A stretch of 64,000 bases of DNA from Cylindrotheca closterium (GCA_933822405.4 CAKOGP040001847.1:62001-126000), one strand, 5' to 3'; shown: positions 22,263 to 34,204, counted from the first letter of the stretch. Translations and numbers: made by a program. Notes: generated from the sequence alone by a model not told the origin.

Positions 22263-22555
22263 TGGCCCGCAGCTTGACTCAAGTCCACAATGTGAATGGT
22301 CTTATACATTATGATATACCACAATGACAACCACTAGAAAGACATTGTTCAGTTTATTTTGCTCTCCTTCATGGATCATTTGTATCCCTCTTCCTTCATG
22401 ACGTCACTGCTATTTTCGCCGCCATTTGACACAAATTCCATTCAAATATCATACATCCGCCTTCTTACATTGTCCCCCTAACAACGATTGCCATAACAAC
22501 ATCAACAGACATCCTACAGTAGGCAGACTGGAGAAACCCCTTTGGATATCATTGT

Positions 22556-24123
22556 TCAAGCTTCCGAACTGCTGTACATGTAAGGAACGATGTGCTTGGC
22601 GGCAAATGATCGAACTATTTCGTACTGCTCACTTTCGTCCACCATATCGAGTAGGTCAAGCTCGTTTCCCACGTCTCGACTAGCGGGGGGCGCAAACAAG
22701 CTCAGCGAATCCGCCATGCTCATACTTCGTTCTCTACCCGAACAATTGCCACCTTCGTTATTCTCGGAGGGGCGACCACTTGTTGCTGAGGGATCAGCGC
22801 TAGGGTCATTCACTGGACTCCTGTCTGCTCCGCGAGGAGGAGGCTTGGAATTGCGATCCTCGGAGTTACTGTAGTCACCATCGAATTCCCTCCGCCTCTT
22901 CTTTCTACGGGTAAGGAAATCATGAATAGCCCGGAATGGCTGCCGTTTTGCAAAAGTGTTTGGGAGATTATTGTCAACTGTTGTGTCAAAAAGACTATCC
23001 AGAAGATACTTTGCATTTGCCGCAGCCTTTTTGCCACCAAGACAGAGTTTGTATAGGACCAAGTCTGGATCATCATCGGTGTCATCATCATCAAATGCAA
23101 ACCAAAAGAAAGTCCAATTTTCACTTAGGTCTGTCAACACGGAAACAACAGGCAGTTTGGGATTCAAATATGACGCAGCAAAGTGTTCACAGATCGTCTG
23201 TGGCGTGTGATCTTTTTTGGAAATTTGCGTTTGTTTCTTCAATTCAAGAAGAGCTTCAATATTGTTCTTAATTGCCTTGTTCTCAACGTGTTCAGACTTC
23301 GCGATAACGACATCCGTAGTTCCTCTCAACCTAAAACCGTTGGCTATGCAGTGGTCTCCGTCAAGATTCAGCAGGCTTCTCTGTTGCTGTACATCCGCCA
23401 AGGCATAATTTTGAGGCACTTGAAGAGTGGCCTGGAGGTACCTCATGTATTCCCTTCGACTGCCATCAGAATCTTCGTCGCCCTCCGGCCAATCAAACCC
23501 GCAAACAGGCTTTAGAGGAGGCTTGCTTTTCCAGGTGGCTCCCTTCAGTGATAATCCCATCATCTCCAACAAAGAAGTCATTTTCTCGGTAGTTGCATTC
23601 GAAATAGATATGGTGGCGTTTCTTGCTAAAGCGTTTTGCGCCATTAGCCTAAGCCCTTGCTGCAACTGAAAATGTACACGTGAACGATCAGGAATGTGAG
23701 TAGTTTGAATATACGTGAAGCTAGATTCCGAAGCTGCATTGTTTGTGTGCTTACTTCATCATCATTCACCAAATCAATTGTATTGTTTGCTGTCGGAAAT
23801 GATGGCGTGGGTGCGGATAAAACCACAAGGAGAGGGTCATCTTCGGATGTTCCCTGAATTTTGGAGTCATTGAGTGAAGTACTAATCTTAAGGGGTTGCT
23901 CGGTTTTATAGTTTTCCATAGCTGTACCTCTTGCATAGATGCAGAGGTCTCGTGGTCGACATGGCAGTTGCTCCTGTTCGCGTATGAGATCTACCAAGTC
24001 TGCAACGTCACTGCGTATAAGGTCATCGTATGCAAGTTTTACTCGCTGTATTGATCCAAGATTCTTTTCACCATCGCACACTTGATAGAAAATACGCTGG
24101 TACTCCTCATTATTGCTTGCCAT
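22556..24123 (-). CDS. Crinkler-like protein with PD-(D/E)XK nuclease-type C-terminus (copy 1)
   Basis: Predicted 492-residue protein. Exon 1 is 24123-23755 and exon 2 is 23665-22556, with an 89-base GTAAGC…TTCAG intron in phase 0. The N-terminal ~110 residues have the layout of a Crinkler header, a ubiquitin-like domain: an acidic/helical segment, then DLCIYARG, then PLLVVLSAPTP. The C-terminal part has a nuclease-fold signature: GTTDVVIA (Asp), then ALLELKKQ (Glu-x-Lys) about 25 residues on, a Gln in 'TPQTICEHFAAS', and a strand 'VVSVLTDL…WTFFWFAF'. After residue ~370 it is basic (RRKKRRREF) and Ser/Pro/Asn-rich, possibly a nuclear signal. There is no signal peptide. Such proteins occur both as pathogen effectors and in free-living eukaryotes; the role here is unknown. 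An ATG 13 codons upstream (24162) is an alternative start. Confidence 0.75.
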
Positions 24124-25242
24124 CTTGAGTTTGAGTTGATGATGTCTTTTTTTTCTTTTCATACGGCGGCAACATGTCTGCCACCTACATTAGGGTCACA
24201 CTCCATGTCACCACCCCCCCCCAAGTCCCGTTAGAAAAATATAGCTAAACAGGAAATAGACGGACCTCCCCCTTTTCTTCCAAGAGGAAGTTGATCGATG
24301 GCCGTTACAAGCAGTTGAGTGGACTCGCCCTTGAACATAGAAAAACTTCAGCCGTCTCTATGGTGGGTATCAGATGAGAGGTTCTGCAATCTCCCTGGTA
24401 TGCCAACAGCGGTAGGTTCCACCCGCTCAAAGATCCTGCACTGGTGCCGGTGTACTGAGTACTGAGGCGACGACGCAATCATGAAAGCAGATTTCAAACG
24501 TGATATCATCCAATGTCCATCTCATCCAATATCCATCTCAAGGCCAACGTCATGATTATCTAAAAATAAGCAACAATAGGCGGTCGTAGATCCACTTCTC
24601 ACTTGTCCAACATTGCCAATGTCTTGGAGGTTGTAGATCCTTGCCCGCTGTCCATTCGTTCCTTGTTTGTGTGTTTCAAACGTAGTTTTGTTGGGTTTCA
24701 AAAGTTGCAGTGCTTGGGCCTCCTGGTATGTTTTGCCTCGCTCTACCAAGACGGCGGTAGGCGGGGGAAGAAGCGATCATTGCACCTGGTGTGTTGTGCT
24801 GATTTCCAAACTCATGGAGCCAAAAGAACCAGATCGCCTTCGTTTCATGAATGAATCACACCACAAAAGTATTTTTCATGAGAGACAAATTTAAAATATC
24901 TACTGTACACGTAAGATTTTCAACATGCGTTTCATGAATCACACCATAAAAGTACGATGCTTTTATTACGTAACTGCACGAATCACAGAATATTATATTT
25001 TTTTAAAAATAAAACAGAGTTCTGTCTCAGATTTCGAATTGCTGCAGTTCTTGCTATGTTCTCCATTGCATTGGGCTACATTCCCCGGGAGGGCCCCCCA
25101 GGAGGGCCCGCCGGGAGGCATGTCGGGCAAGTGATGGGGCAGAAAAGGTAAGCCTAGTGGGGGTTGGGGGGAAATAAGCTAAGCCCAGAGATAGTGCAGG
25201 GGGGTTTGTGGGGGTACTGCCAGCGTGGTACCCGGTACCAGA

Positions 25243-25270
25243 CACAGTCGTGGTACACCGCCAACATACC
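25243..25270. repeat. Isolated 28-base copy of NTPase-remnant sequence
   Basis: CACAGTCGTGGTACACCGCC… over 28 bases is identical to 22023-22050 and 28109-28136, which lie inside the two NTPase remnants. The flanks do not match on either side. Confidence 0.9.
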
Positions 25271-25710
25271 AGATCGTAAAAATATTCCGGTCAACGTCAC
25301 TACGTGTAACGGTATGACTCATCATCAATGAATTGTATCGGACCGCGCTATGTGGTACTATAAAAATATCTGCAAACGGGCACGGAGAACAATTGAGAAC
25401 CTGCCGAAAACGTGCTCAAACTTTCGCTGATTTAGTCTTGGCCTTGTTCCTTCAAATTCACTTTTTTCACACTCCAAATGCTCACAAAATCAAACCAGAG
25501 GCTTTATTTTGTCGCGAGAGCTACTCCAAAGGAGAGCTACTCGAATGTTCATTCGACCGCTACCGTGCTTCGATTGCAGTAAGCCAGGCCTCATGGGGTT
25601 TGCATGCAAGAGTACTACTGCGACACCAACTCTTGGAGTATTTGGCTGAGAGTTTTGGCGTGCAGTAGGTGAGTTCGTAAGTTGTTTTGAACCCAATACA
25701 CAACACACAG

Positions 25711-26290
25711 ACTTCTTTGGCTGGGAGAACCCCGTAAGCGATATCCCAAAGAGAGAGAAATTCTTTCTGGCTCTCCGGTCCTGCTTCAGCTCCACGTGGG
25801 AGCTGTCGTTTGATTTGACTGTGCATGATGTGAAGGGAATAAGGCATATACATACAAAAGTATGATGTGCAAACTTTCCTTGAACGACACTGATCGTTCT
25901 AAAGAGAGCAACCCCATGAAGATGGCGGTGCTTCTCAAATCCAGAACACATACTTCTTTGGCTGGGGGAACCCCGTAAGCGATATCCCAAAGAGAGAGCA
26001 TAACTGGCATTGAGCTATCTCTCCGGTCCGCTTCAGCTCCACGTGGGAGCTGTCGTTTGTTTTGACTGTGTATGTGAGGAAAGGCAAACATACTGGCCTC
26101 GACAAGTGTGTGCAAACGTTCCCTGAAAGATGCTGATCCTTAAAAGAGTGCCACCGGTGATGGGGCCTCTGCTACAACGCGTATATGAAAGTATAGTTGG
26201 AGTGTGACTGGAGCATCTGGGAAGTTTGCGTATAGCCTGTACGCATAACGTTCTGTGAACGATGCGGAAAAGAGAGCAACCGCATATGAC
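25711..26290. repeat. Degenerate ~245-base tandem repeats
   Basis: ACTTCTTTGGCTGGG… at 25711 recurs at 25952, and TCCACGTGGGAGCTGTCG at 25791 recurs at 26038, so the period is about 241-247 bases. A third, more diverged partial unit (GAACGATGC…AAGAGAGCAACC, GGTGCCTCTGCT) follows near 26255-26300. Confidence 0.8.
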
Positions 26291-26749
26291 GGTGCCTCTG
26301 CTGCAACACGAATATGAAATTTTAGTTGCAGTGGGCGAATTCATATACACAACAATCAATCAGACAGCGCATATTAGGATTTTGGAGGAGGAAAACAATT
26401 TTCTAAGATGAAACATCAATATTGATGATTCGAGTAAGATTGCGTTTCACTCAGATGCATATGACTGACGAGCGAACAAGACTCGTCCGAAGCGTCTATG
26501 TATAAATGTTTATTGGCGACAGTAGATAGACGACTACAATAGAGCTAGAAGTATGGAAGGCGGATCCAACTAGCAACTTTACGACAAACACCCCAGTGTC
26601 AATTATGATTTGGCGAACACTAGCTAGTTAATCATATCGTAAACAAACTGTCTACAATGGCATCTCGTACCTGCAATGCAATGGCATCACGTGACTCGGG
26701 TTGGCTGCCAATAATTAAGATGGCCTCTTATGTCTCTCAGTGGTTTGCT

Positions 26750-27550
26750 GTACTGTAATCTTCTCCAACCACCAGTTTCGATCATTCGCCGATCATCGGC
26801 CTTATCAAGAGCTTCGCGCTTCGCGCAAAGTTTCAATTTTCTGGACTTCACCGTCCAGACAGGAGCCTTCCTTTGGTTTCTCCAATTCTCGAGTCATGAG
26901 TTCCAATTTGCGTTGTTGATTCCTCGCCAAGGCCTCCAACTCTTCATGGACTGCAATCAATTGGCGCTGCGTCTCTTTGAGATTAAGATAGCTTTTTTTT
27001 TGGCTTTGTCCAAAGCTTCTTCCAATTTCGCACGTCTGAGATCCCCAATTGGGTTTCTATTTCTTCTTTCGTCGCTTCGGTAGGTGTTTTCGGTGACACT
27101 TTTGGTGAGCATGCAGGTTCACTCCCCCATGCTTGTGAATCGATTGTTCTGTGCCGTGAATTGAACTATTTCCGTAATGAGCATGTGATTTCTTGGTAAT
27201 GCACCCACGAATTGGTTGTCGTTCAAACTCAGAGTCAAGAGTCTACCGTCACCCGCATTGATGACATTTCCCAATCGATTGTGCTTCAGATGCAAGTGAT
27301 GTAGCGCACGAATTCGCTAAAATCCGGCAAGATGCCACTGAAAATAATTCCGTCCCAAGTCAAAGTTGAACATTTGCCGTAACTTGTGGTTAGGGTTCGA
27401 CATTGCAATCCGGTATCGCTTTGCCTATTTCGTTGCATTCCTGCACAAAACTAATCATTGCAGACTCCATTACAGGATGAGATTTCTTCTGCAACCGTCA
27501 TTTGCAATGCCACTATATAATCAGCTTCCCTTCCATCGCTTCAAATGTAT
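26750..27550 (-). pseudogene. Decayed LRR / coiled-coil gene fragment (copy 2)
   Basis: The minus strand from 27550 to 27107 repeats the broken LRR fragment of copy 1. Left of 27107, sequence unique to this side continues with broken coiled-coil coding such as RRAKLEEALDKAKKKA and, in another frame, IAVHEELEALARNQQRKLEL. It may be more of the 3' part of the same ancestral gene, lost from copy 1. Stops and frame changes make it non-functional. Confidence 0.6.
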
Positions 27551-30036
27551 CACTTTGAGCCTTCGCAAAAGCAAGCAAGCAAGTCTTGCCTACCATTCAA
27601 GACTTCAAAAGGCCGACCCTTCAACGTATCCAAGTTATCAAATTCAAACGAATCAATTGAAGCCGTTTTTGCATCAAGCAAGGTCAAGACTTGTGGGTTC
27701 GGCTCGTTTTTGAAAGGAAGTTCAGCGCCTACAATCTTCATTTCTGATGAATGGCCAGCAATTTTTGTAGATAATCTTGACTCCCAGATCCAGCCTGCTA
27801 GGCTTCGTGCTTTGGGCGTGCAAAGTAACTTGCAAAACAAGTTTTTCCAGACTGTCGCTAGACTTTTGATTCTCTTGATTCAAAACCTTCTCGGTCACAT
27901 AATGTAAGGTGATGAAAAATTGATCTCGAAGCTGTTCCGAAATGGGTTCGTTGAAATGGTGTGGCACAGAAGCCAAGGATATACTTTCTTGCCAATAGTA
28001 GCCCTTAGAAAATCATTCAAGACAGAAAGATTTACAACTGCCTCCATCGTGAAAAAAGCTTGTATAGCACTATCAACAATCTGTTTTGCATTGTCGGGAT
28101 CACTCAGGCACAGTCGTGGTACACCGCCAACATACCGGTATGCTTCTTTCGTGATCTCGACGAGGTTTTCGCCTTCCTTAGATATCTTTTTCGCGTTCAT
28201 TTCGAGCTCCAATTCGCTTGCGGCGTCAACAAAGCAAAAGTTTCCAGCAATTTGTGTCCACGATTAATGCTGTCTCAAGGAGCTGCATCTCGTTTCGTTT
28301 GCAGAACTGACAATTAGAACAAACCCTGGTCGGTACGATTGTGGTCAGTCGCCCGCAGCTTGACTCAAGTCCACAATGTGAATGGCCTTATACATTATGA
28401 TATACCACAATGACAACCACTAGAAAGACATTGTTCAGTTTATTTTGCTCTCCTTCATGGATCATTTGTATCCCTCTTCCTTCATGACGTCACTGCTATT
28501 TTCGCCGCCATTTGACACAAATTCCATTCAAATATCATACATCCGCCTTCTTACATTGTCCCCCTAACAACGATTGCCATAACAACATCAACAGACATCC
28601 TACAGTAGGCAGACTGGAGAAACCCCTTTGGATATCATTGTTCAAGCTTCCGAACTGCTGTACATGTAAGGAACGATGTGCTTGGCGGCAAATGATCGAA
28701 CTATTTCGTACTGCTCACTTTCGTCCACCATATCGAGTAGGTCAAGCTCGTTTCCCACGTCTCGACTAGCGGGGGGCGCAAACAAGCTCAGCGAATCCGC
28801 CATGCTCATACTTCGTTCTCTACCCGAACAATTGCCACCTTCGTTATTCTCGGAGGGGCGACCACTTGTTGCTGAGGGATCAGCGCTAGGGTCATTCACT
28901 GGACTCCTGTCTGCTCCGCGAGGAGGAGGCTTGGAATTGCGATCCTCGGAGTTACTGTAGTCACCATCGAATTCCCTCCGCCTCTTCTTTCTACGGGTAA
29001 GGAAATCATGAATAGCCCGGAATGGCTGCCGTTTTGCAAAAGTGTTTGGGAGATTATTGTCAACTGTTGTGTCAAAAAGACTATCCAGAAGATACTTTGC
29101 ATTTGCCGCAGCCTTTTTGCCACCAAGACAGAGTTTGTATAGGACCAAGTCTGGATCATCATCGGTGTCATCATCATCAAATGCAAACCAAAAGAAAGTC
29201 CAATTTTCACTTAGGTCTGTCAACACGGAAACAACAGGCAGTTTGGGGTTTAAATATGACGCAGCAAAGTGTTCACAGATCGTTTGTGGCGTGTGATCTT
29301 TTTTGGAAATTTGCGTTTGTTTCTTCAATTGAAGAAGAGCTTCAATATTGTTCTTAATTGCCCTGTTCTCAACATGTTCAGACTTCGCGATAACGACATC
29401 CGTAGTTCCTCTCAACCTAAAATTGTTTGCTACGCAGTGGTATCCGTCAAGATTCAGCAGGCTTCTCTGTTGCCGTACATCCGCCAAGGCATAATTTTGA
29501 GGCACTTGAAGCGTGGTCTTGAGGTACCTCATAAATGCCCTTCGACTGCCATCAGAATCTTCGTCGCCCTCCGGCCAAACAAATCCGCAAACAGGCTCTA
29601 GAGGAGGCTTGCTTTTCCAAGTGGCTCCCTTCAGTGATAATCCCATCATCTCCATCAAAGAAGTCGCTTTATTGGTAGTTGCATTTGAAATAGATATGGT
29701 GGCGTTTCTTGCTAAGAAGTCTTGCGCCATGAGCCTAAGCCCTTGCTGCAACTGAAAATGTACATGTGAAGGATCAGGAATGTGAGTAGTTTGAATATAC
29801 GTGAAGCTAGATTCCGAAGCTGCATTGTTTGTGTGCTTACTTCATCATTATTCACCAAATCAATTGTATTGTTTGCTGTCGGAAATGATGGCGTGGGTGC
29901 GGATACAACCACAAGGAGAGGGTCATCTTCGGATGTTCCCTGAATTTTGGAGTCATTGAGTGAAACATCAATCGCAAGGGGTTGCTTGGTTTTATAGTTT
30001 TCCATAGTTGTGCCTCTTGCATAGATGCGGAGGTCT
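27107..30036. repeat. Duplicated segment, copy 2 (2.9 kb)
   Basis: Same-direction copy of 21027-23952; for instance, positions 22556 and 28642 correspond. Long blocks such as 22430-23180 against 28516-29266 look identical by eye, while the interval around 23360-23620 is more diverged. Confidence 0.9.
27550..28348 (-). pseudogene. Decayed Crinkler/RHS-type NTPase fragment (copy 2)
   Basis: Counterpart of 21470-22262, with the same YVGGVPRLCL motif. It keeps slightly longer open pieces (27722-27976 and 27550-27840), but they lie in different frames and the P-loop half is missing. Both copies are broken in similar places, which suggests decay began before the segment was duplicated. Confidence 0.6.
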
Positions 30037-30221
30037 GATGCAGCATAGTGTTGCAACAGTCCCCTACGCGTGTCGTGTATGGCATTGCGCAAAAATAGAA
30101 CCTTTTTGCTTCCAAGTTCACTCTCACTCATCTCGATTACATCAACTTCAAGCTTCTGTGGACCACTGCAAAGTTGGTAGAAGATGCATTCATCTTTAAC
30201 GTCACTGTTGGTCTGCCTCAT
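28642..30221 (-). CDS. Crinkler-like protein with PD-(D/E)XK nuclease-type C-terminus (copy 2)
   Basis: Predicted 496-residue paralogue. Exon 1 is 30221-29841 and exon 2 is 29751-28642, with the same intron position as copy 1. The C-terminal 369 residues are almost identical to copy 1, with differences concentrated in the first ~130 residues of that exon. The nuclease signature (GTTDVVIA, LLQLKKQT, TPQTICEHFAAS) is kept, except that the Glu of copy 1's LLELKKQ reads Gln here, so the E-x-K catalytic residue may be lost. The first ~75 residues (starting MRQTNSDVKDECIFYQLC) are very different from copy 1 until YARGTTMENYKT, where similarity resumes. It starts 163 bases from the divergent gene at 30385. 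Confidence 0.72.
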
Positions 30222-30384
30222 CTTTATATGTGACGTAATGGTTCTCCGTGTCGTATGTAAAGATGTACTAAAACCTCCTTGCTACTGTACAGTAAAACAG
30301 ACTCATTCAGGAACACCTGTCACGAACACACCAACCCGGATTTTATTTTCGGTTTTCAAAGACACAGCACCTACTATTAAAATA

Positions 30385-33300
30385 ATGACGCTGTCACTGT
30401 CACTGTCACTTCATGATAGTCTGGCGTTAGGTGAAGTCGAGCTTGGCCTGTCACAATCACAGAATGATGACATTGACAACGATGCTAGAAGAAAACAAGA
30501 AATTCAACGCCTACCGCTGTTTTTGCGAATCCTCTCCTTGGCACGTCCTTTGACCGCCGTGCCTACGTTTGAGGATAATGAAACCAACGGAATTGATGAC
30601 GAATTGGTTCATCGAACAGTAGAACGCCTTGAAGATGTCGCCGCGACGTACTCCATGGCTGAAGAAGTTGACGTTGTTACTTCTTACTTGGCACCCAACA
30701 TGTCTCGTAAGATTGGCCAATTGCCACCACTACGAAAGACAAAGGAAGGAGAGTGGGATACCAAAGATTTGGCTGCAGTCGCTAAGAATCCTCGTAGTAG
30801 CTCGAAACGAAAGAGAACCTTGTCAGAAGGGATACCTGATGGAGATGAGGATGATGCTATTCGTGACTCCTCCGCGGATGATGAGGATGCGGATGCTAGT
30901 GGCGAGGAAGGCGATGCCGCAGGTGCAGACGGCAAGAAAAGGAAAGGGCCCAAGATAAGAAAGACAATTCTGGATCGTCGAGAGTCTGAAATTGCGGCAG
31001 CGGAAGACTCTCAGGAAGCAACCTTTGTCAAAACACTCTCCGAACTGGCGTCCCTGGTTGTTGCGGCTTTGGCTCCCTTGGAGGAATCATCCAATGGTGG
31101 CGATGCCGGTGGTGGTGGCACTGCGGAAGGAACTGAGACTGAAGGCCGCTCCAAAGGAAGGCTTTCCCTGACTGTAGATGACTCGATTCTGAATGAGTCG
31201 ACTGCGGGATCAGGAGGGGCCATGGAAGGAAGTGATCTGGGAGCAACGGTAGCAGCAATCATGTGTAATGCCAGCGTCTTGCAATCCAGACATGTTGCGG
31301 TAAGTTTCAAAAAGACTTTATAGATATTGCATTTATATGAGTCCATTTATAAGATACTTCTAACCCATCCAAATCCATTTTGCTTTTCAGTATGCTTTGT
31401 GCCGAGCTGCTACTCCCCAAGCTGCCTACTTGATGACACGAATTGGAGCAAATTGTCCAGCTTCCGTTCCATCACTGCTTCTTGGATGTCTGGATGCGTA
31501 TTCTTTGGCAGTAGCAGAGAAAGGTAGCCATATTCCCATTGTCAAAGCTGCGAAGCAGGGTGTGAAAGCTTTGGCTCAATTGTCCGCCAGCGAAAGGGCG
31601 CGTGTCCTGAACAAGCTTCAGTCGACAAATACAATGTTGGATCTTCAACTGAAACTTGCAATGGAGCTGCCAGATTCGACCACTGCATGCTGCTTTTTGT
31701 TGCGGCGTCTACCCAAGGAGCTGATGACTGCAACATCCGAATCTCAAACTGGAGTTGGTGGTAGAAACCGAAAGCAACCGAACCAAACTCCAGGCGATAG
31801 GTCTTCTTCTTCTGACCATCGAATGGACCATGCTGCCTTTGGTAGTGAAAAGAGTGAAAACTTGGTTCAAGCGCTTCTGATTGATGGCCAGAATACCTAC
31901 CGTGAAGTTTTGTCATTCTTGTCGAAAGAGCTGTCGAGCCTAGCAAGCATGCAACCGAAAGATATTGCTATTGGCAAGCTTTCTCTCATGTTGAAAGCAT
32001 GCTGTTGGACGCTCTTGGTACCTCTGAAAGTGCCAAGTGCCAAACTTCATGATACGATTAGCCTATTGGGGAATAAGTTGTTGCCAGGCATCCGGCAGCT
32101 GAGCACCAAGCTTTGCGATTACTGTGTCTCGCGCAGGTGCAATGAAAGCGACGACCTACCGAAAAGTTCTTCTTTTGACGGCGTTATGAAAGTGTTAGTT
32201 TCCACGACAATCCTGACCATGGACCGCGTGCTTTCACTTATTGCAGAAGAATCAAGCCAATATTCCTCTCACCAGAGCACCATTGAATCACTTATTAAAG
32301 TGATCAATGAGTTGAAGGGAGATTCGGGAGTTTCAGAGACGGCGCAGGCATTCGCAACAAAAGTGCAGCATGCAATTTCAGATGGTAGCGTGTCTGTACT
32401 CTTGGCGCTACTGATGTCTGATTGGGTTGGCGGTGTTCCACTCAGGCACGGGCAGCTTGATCGTGTGTTACCATCTTTGGATCATGGCATGAAAGAACTC
32501 GCAGATCTCTGGAACAAAACATCGGGCGACGGGTCCGAGTCAACACTTGACTTGGATTCACGAGCGGCGCTGCTCTTGTTGGAGCTCAATGATGAGAAAA
32601 GCGCTAGTTCCGTTTCCACCGACAAGCGCTCAGAAATCGAGGATGTTCTGAAGTCCATTTTGTGTTCTACGAACAATTCGCATGCATTTATCCAGAGGGC
32701 TGCTGTGTTGCAATTTGTCGTCCAAGCCACGAAATTTCTTTGCGCTGGGAGGGAAATGGTAGTTCCATTGATAATGGTACCGCAACTCGAACTGCTTGGG
32801 ACACGACTAAAGGTTGAAACCACCGAAGACAAGCTGGATGATATCCAAAGTAGATTTCTACTACAGCTTCTGCATGCCATGGAGTTTTTGGAGCAGAATC
32901 CAGACTCTCCATTTTCCATCGACCCACGGACTCTTCCTGTGAAAGAAGCCATACTGTTGGCAGAATTTCTGGAAAAGCGCAGTAATGGATTTCTGCTTGA
33001 ACAGATCGTAAGTTACGTTACAAAGCAATGTCCCGAAGTGCTGGAGCTATCATATCCCGTTTGGACACAAAAGCGACAACACAGCATGAGAAAATCCCAT
33101 AGTGCTTTGCTGCCAAGATCAGACATGATGAATTTACTTCGTAGAACAATTGAATCGTATCTTGTGAAGTCACCAACGGAATGCAATAAGGACAAGGGCG
33201 GCTCTGAATTGGAGCGAATATTCTTGGATACGAGATTGCAAACATCTGATTCCGACTTGGCCTGCACCGTTGTGAGTGCCATGCTCTCATCTCCTCACCA

Positions 33301-34204
33301 GCCTCCACTTTCCTTGACATACCCAAAATTGTGTCGAGATCCGTTGATTTTATTGAAGTGTCCTTTCAAGGTATGGAGCTGCACTGGGCTTCGAAGAACC
33401 GGGCTATCCATATTATGTTTGCTGTTGGAATCCAATGAGGCCATAGTCTGGAGTGATGCTCCAACAGAGGAATCAGCTGAAGAATACCTTGCTGCTAGGG
33501 ACGCGCTTGTGGTTCGGTGCTTAGTCACGGCCATGAGTGGTTCAGAAAATGACGTTTCGCCTCTTCCTCACTGTTCCATGACGACAAGTATAATCAGACT
33601 GCTGACGCGAAGACGCAAAGGAATCGTTGCGTTGCTGGTGAAGCAGGGATTACCGGAAGAATCACTTGATTGGATGGTCGAATTTGTGCCTGAAGTGATG
33701 AATGACTCACAGGATATGCTGCAAATGCTTTCGGATCAAAGGTCACTTACACCTGCAGAGCGTCTTGTGGCTGCCGACGCTGTGCTGAAAATTGCTATAG
33801 TCCAAGGCCAAAGCAACGAAGTCGACGCTGCAAACATGGCTTACATTGCTCTGACGCAACTCTGCGACGCGCTGTTCCTTGTTGCCGGGCCAATTGGGGT
33901 TCCAGTGAATGCGGTGCTGGAAGATAATTCAGGACTGGATGTCACCCACAGATCTCGCAAGGCCGCTTTTCGGATGCTTCAAACATTGCTAACAGTTCGT
34001 GGAAGGAGGACAAATCTACGAAAGGAATGCGAGTTGGCTCTGAATAAGTTGGCAGGCTTGTGCAAGAATGAAAGTGCTGTCAGTGGAGTCTCGGGTACAG
34101 TTGCTGGAAGGCGGAATGCTTTACTGAAAGAAATATTTGATGCTGCTACGAAGGCAACGAATGCTATGGGCTCATGCGTGGGACATCAATCAGTGGCAGC
34201 TTAG
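30385..34204 (+). CDS. Large helical protein of unknown function
   Basis: Predicted 1242-residue protein. Exon 1 is 30385-31299 and exon 2 is 31391-34204, with a 91-base GTAAGT…TTCAG intron in phase 0. I start at the ATG at 30385 because the frame further upstream overlaps the Crinkler-like gene on the other strand. The region ~130-290 is acidic and lysine-rich (SSSKRKRTLSEG, KKRKGPKIRK), with likely nuclear signals. The remainder is long, leucine-rich and helical, like HEAT or armadillo solenoids. The C-terminal region 'FKVWSCTGLRRTGLSILCLLLESNEAIV' suggests comparison with large scaffold proteins such as Integrator subunit 1, but this is only an impression. The function is unassigned. A short (CTGTCA)n run codes for the Leu/Ser run at the start. 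Confidence 0.75.

Larger units (their letters stand above)
21027..23952. repeat. Duplicated segment, copy 1 (2.9 kb)
   Basis: This stretch recurs in the same orientation at 27107-30036, about 6.08 kb to the right. The match is near-identical over long blocks, with scattered substitutions and a few small indels. The left edge is sharp at GAGCATGCAGG. The right edge falls inside exon 1 of the Crinkler-like gene, near GAGGTCT. Contents from low to high coordinate: LRR remnant, NTPase remnant, Crinkler-like gene. Confidence 0.9.
24170..26740. other. Repeat-rich spacer between duplicated segments
   Basis: About 2.6 kb with no supported gene. It contains a C-run at 24211-24220, GC-rich GGAGGGCCC-type sequence at 25085-25120, a lone 28-base copy of NTPase-remnant sequence at 25243-25270, and degenerate ~245-base repeats at 25711-26290. 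Small open frames here are short and mutually overlapping. Confidence 0.55.

Noticed and set aside
26730..27083. Plus-strand 117-residue open frame
   Set aside because: It is the complement of a broken coiled-coil remnant on the minus strand; its hydrophobic look comes from antisense reading of Glu/Lys codons.
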